Source: Candidatus Desulfolinea nitratireducens (GTDB lineage: Bacteria; Chloroflexota; Anaerolineae; Anaerolineales; Villigracilaceae). Taken from it: 46,969 nt of DNA. The stretch is taken from the NCBI GenBank assembly GCA_014382535.1, contig JACNJN010000149.1, positions 1 to 46,969 on the forward strand, read 5' to 3'. This document shows positions 44,323 through 46,969 of this stretch, piece after piece (within the stretch, counting starts at the first letter, position 1; each line of letters begins with the position of its first letter). Made by a program: the position numbers and the translations under genes. The notes beneath the pieces were generated by a model, which saw only the letters and a list, made by a program, of their open reading frames with translations, was not told the origin of the DNA and did no database searches.

Positions 44323-45942
44323 ATGACAGAGAATCAAATCCTTTTACAAACACTTATAAACAATATTTTGAGTGAGCCAATTCCCCTGATTGTAGCTCTC
44401 TTTATCCTCACTGCCTACTGGGCTTATAAAGCCATACCAATTATCCGAGATAAAAAGGCTTCCAACAGGAAGTATCTAAAAATTATTTCGTACGGAATAC
44501 CCTTAGTCTCCTTGGTCGGGTTTGTTCTTTTTACAGAAGTCATGGGGATAGCAGCAAGTCAATATGAATTCACATCCTATATGACCGTTGATTTAATCCG
44601 CTGGCTTTTCATTTACGCCGTCGTACTTCCATTGGTTTTTATCATAACATTTAAGTCCAGCAAATTTAAAAGTACACTCATTGCATTTTTTCATTTATCA
44701 ATACTGTTATTGGGTTGGGTGCTTGGAAAATGGTTCGGCATCATAATATATTCAGTGCCGCTTATTGCAGTCTTTTATTTCCTGCTCTATAGCTTGGCAC
44801 AAGTTATTTTCCCATCATTCGAATTGGAGAATAACGAAGAAAGTAAAAAGGCAAAACAAAATAAATTCCGGGCATTTTTTTGGTATATCTGGGGAGGGCA
44901 TTATCCGTTTTGGGTGGCCAAAGATAGCACAAGTCGAGATATGGACAAGCGAATTTCCAGCAGAAAATTAAACAAATATAGCAAACCTGGAATAGCCTGG
45001 TCTCATTCCCATCAGGTTGTCGGGCTGTCCTTTGGGGCTCAATTTAACAAAGTTGACGGACCAGGACTTTTATTTCTCAGACGTGGCGAACATCCTATTG
45101 CTGTGATTGATTTGAGAAAACAAGTAAGAATTGTTTCGGATCTACAAGCCGTTACACAGGATGGCATTTCAATTAGTGCAGCATTATTCACATCTTTCAA
45201 GATCGATGATTCAAATTGGAAAAAATGGGATCGGGAATTTCTACACGAAATCTGGCGAAAAGCTCCGATTCTTCAAAAAGGAACTGAGCTTGACCAAAAT
45301 CTTGATAGCAGCTACCCATATTCATCTGCCCGAGTTCACGCTGCACTAAGTGCAACCAGCATGGAAACGTCTTCAGCACCGGAAGAAAATGGCTCAAATA
45401 TTTATTGGGATGAGATTGTGGTCCAACGTGTAGAAAGGGAAGCCCGTCTTGCGCTATCTGAACGTACTCTTAATGAGCTGTGGACACCGCGAGATGATCG
45501 CAGGGGAGCCAGTGCCCTCGATGAAATAGAAAAAGTAATCATCGAGCGGGTTACGCCACGTTTACATGATTTGGGAGTGAAAATCATAAAAACAAGTGTG
45601 GTTGGATTCAATATTCCAGCAGAAGATCCCATTCGCAAGCAACTTATTCGCTCCTGGTTGGGTGCCTGGGAGCAAAAAACACAGAGTGTTATTCAAGATG
45701 GTAAAACAGAGGCCGAGATGTCACGAATCATGGCCCAAACATCCACCAGTGATACGTTTATGCAATCCATCGTGGGCAGTTTAAAAAAGGCTCGTGAACT
45801 TGATCCCAAATTACCAAAGCAAGTAGTTGCGCTAAATTTCATCTCTACGCTTGAACGACTACTGGAAAACTATGATCCCGAGGATGAAGATAACTCATCC
45901 TTGTGGAGAGAAATCCTGTTACGTAAACGCCGAGGCGACTAA
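44323..45942 (+). CDS. SPFH/Band-7 domain membrane protein (first of a tandem pair)
   Basis: This 539-residue protein has about four or five hydrophobic helices in its first 165 residues (for example 20-38, 54-72, 90-110 and 122-158). A soluble domain begins near 215 with GPGLLFLRRGEHPIAVIDLR, the Band-7-like beta core, and DGISISAALFTSFKI. A helical region with EARLALSERTLNELW and ERVTPRLHDLGVKIIKTSVV precedes the C-terminal tail. SPFH proteins form oligomeric rings or cages that organise membrane microdomains and hold proteases or other partners. The multi-helix N-terminus is unlike the single hairpin of flotillins. The next gene, 2 bp after its stop, is a second SPFH member. Confidence 0.78.
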   Translation: MTENQILLQTLINNILSEPIPLIVALFILTAYWAYKAIPIIRDKKASNRKYLKIISYGIPLVSLVGFVLFTEVMGIAASQYEFTSYMTVDLIRWLFIYAVVLPLVFIITFKSSKFKSTLIAFFHLSILLLGWVLGKWFGIIIYSVPLIAVFYFLLYSLAQVIFPSFELENNEESKKAKQNKFRAFFWYIWGGHYPFWVAKDSTSRDMDKRISSRKLNKYSKPGIAWSHSHQVVGLSFGAQFNKVDGPGLLFLRRGEHPIAVIDLRKQVRIVSDLQAVTQDGISISAALFTSFKIDDSNWKKWDREFLHEIWRKAPILQKGTELDQNLDSSYPYSSARVHAALSATSMETSSAPEENGSNIYWDEIVVQRVEREARLALSERTLNELWTPRDDRRGASALDEIEKVIIERVTPRLHDLGVKIIKTSVVGFNIPAEDPIRKQLIRSWLGAWEQKTQSVIQDGKTEAEMSRIMAQTSTSDTFMQSIVGSLKKARELDPKLPKQVVALNFISTLERLLENYDPEDEDNSSLWREILLRKRRGD

Positions 45943-45944
45943 CT

Positions 45945-46969
45945 ATGACTGGATCCCGCATTTTGGAATTATTATCTGATCTTTTAGTTGCCTTGATTCC
46001 TGTGATAGCAGCATTTTTTTGGATCAGATATTTGATCAAACGCAGTATAGATTTGACCAGAACTTTTTATGGATTACCGGAGAATTATGAAGTTTCTTCG
46101 CTACTATTTCAGAGAATATTCCCGGAATTATTAGATGGGTTAACACGTCTTCCAATTATCAGAGTAGGCAAGGTGGGAGATTTGGCCGAGAAACACTGGT
46201 CACGCTGGCTTGGGGGACCAGCAAAATTGATGATTTTCGATGGTGTTGCCCTTTATCTGGAAAAGGGAAGTAAGTTTTCTCGAGTTGTCGGTCCTGGTTT
46301 ACCAATGCCCTTTCTCGAACGGAATGAAACCATCAAATTAGCCATTGATTTACGCCCACAGGTAGTAACCAGGAAAGGAATAAAAACCTGGACAAAAGAC
46401 GGTATCGAGGTCCAATTTATTGTGCGTGCTGAGTTTCAGATTGCATCCAGTGATGAGGCAAGGCAAAACTCAGTCATCCTTGAAGAAAGTAAGGGTGCAA
46501 CCAATCTCAGGTTTCCTTACGATGCCAAGGCTGTAAAGCGGGTTGTTGAAAGCATTGCAGTTGAATATAACAATGAAACAAAAATGTCTTCTGAAAGATC
46601 CTGGGAACGCAGCGCACTGAGAACTACGGTCGGCAAAATAAAGGCGTATATTGCAGGACACTCTATTGATGAACTTCTCCTGCTTGACGTGAATTCTCCT
46701 CAACTATCCTCGTTCCAGGTATCTGATGAGCTCCTTGTGAGCATCAATGAAAGCCTGTTTATTGATGGCTCCCAGATTCTTAGTTTGCAGATAAAAGAAT
46801 TCCTTCCCGTAGATCAGGAAATTTCTGATAAACAACAAAAATACTGGGAAGCGAAAAGAGAAATTATCAACATGGCAAGGGTTGGGGAGACCAAAGCTGA
46901 GGGGATTCGCGCAAAACAACGCGCCCGAACGATTGCCCAACAAGATCTATTAAACTCCCTGATTGAAAA
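45945..46969 (+). CDS. SPFH/Band-7 domain protein, partial at the window end (second of a tandem pair)
   Basis: The ATG at 45945 follows the previous stop by 2 bases and the frame is open to the last base, giving at least 341 residues. One hydrophobic helix lies at about 10-28 (LLVALIPVIAAFFWIRYLI). The soluble part has LMIFDGVALYLEKG, RNETIKLAIDLRPQVVTRKG and DGIEVQFIVRAEFQIA, the same Band-7 outline as the upstream protein, and then a long charged helical region (QQKYWEAKREIINMARVGET) typical of SPFH stalks. The likely product is a hetero-oligomeric partner of the gene before it. The C-terminus is missing from the window. Confidence 0.75.
   Translation, partial: MTGSRILELLSDLLVALIPVIAAFFWIRYLIKRSIDLTRTFYGLPENYEVSSLLFQRIFPELLDGLTRLPIIRVGKVGDLAEKHWSRWLGGPAKLMIFDGVALYLEKGSKFSRVVGPGLPMPFLERNETIKLAIDLRPQVVTRKGIKTWTKDGIEVQFIVRAEFQIASSDEARQNSVILEESKGATNLRFPYDAKAVKRVVESIAVEYNNETKMSSERSWERSALRTTVGKIKAYIAGHSIDELLLLDVNSPQLSSFQVSDELLVSINESLFIDGSQILSLQIKEFLPVDQEISDKQQKYWEAKREIINMARVGETKAEGIRAKQRARTIAQQDLLNSLIE

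Overview
The window reads as a chromosome segment of an anaerobic Chloroflexota bacterium, most likely class Anaerolineae. This is inferred from gene content and protein style, not from a marker gene. Supporting signs are the linked baseplate-J-like membrane protein, ruvX and mltG, an indolepyruvate:ferredoxin oxidoreductase, a glutaryl-CoA-dehydrogenase-like enzyme beside etfBA, plentiful short dispersed repeats, and a mixture of Shine-Dalgarno and apparently leaderless starts. No rRNA gene, CRISPR array or prophage was seen.

Layout. 1-1802: a nearly intact IS1182-type insertion sequence. 1803-4550: an accessory stretch with a SagB-type nitroreductase, a small membrane protein ORF running in frame into an MntA antitoxin, its HepT partner, a decayed minus-strand gene and tRNA-Gln(CUG). 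Three direct repeats resembling the tRNA 3' end punctuate this stretch. 4571-15400: core genes glnS, pth, a Roadblock/LC7 protein, pyrG, plsC, eno and a complete de novo NAD set in the order nadC-nadA-nadB. 15659-20000: iorB, iorA and recJ, all on the minus strand. 20005-24020: an unknown protein, a methyltransferase/nitroreductase pair, ywbE and a DEAD-box helicase.

24038-32643: a second accessory stretch. It holds a frameshifted SOUL-type gene and a truncated copy of a methyltransferase gene. An ABC module follows: a double ATPase fused to a cyclic-nucleotide-binding domain, then an FtsX/MacB-type permease. Next come the intact methyltransferase, a radical SAM protein, a TrmO homologue and a small membrane protein. 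The ABC module is bracketed by the broken and intact methyltransferase copies. 32784-37421: the baseplate-J-like protein, ruvX, mltG, a methyltransferase and a phosphatase-superfamily metalloenzyme that carries a 26-residue repeat-derived insertion. 37572-40842: gcdH-like, etfB and etfA, an electron-transfer unit. 40996-44210 (minus): a PHP-domain protein overlapping a NicO-type metal permease fused to a TolB-like propeller. 44231-46969: a strong promoter driving two tandem membrane SPFH/Band-7 proteins, the second cut by the window end.

The clearest hunting results are the in-frame repeat insertion at 36729-36811, the tRNA-end-like repeats bracketing the toxin-antitoxin cassette, the propeller-fused metal permease, the cNMP-gated double ABC ATPase, the tandem SPFH pair, and promoters placed so close to ATG codons that the transcripts should be leaderless.
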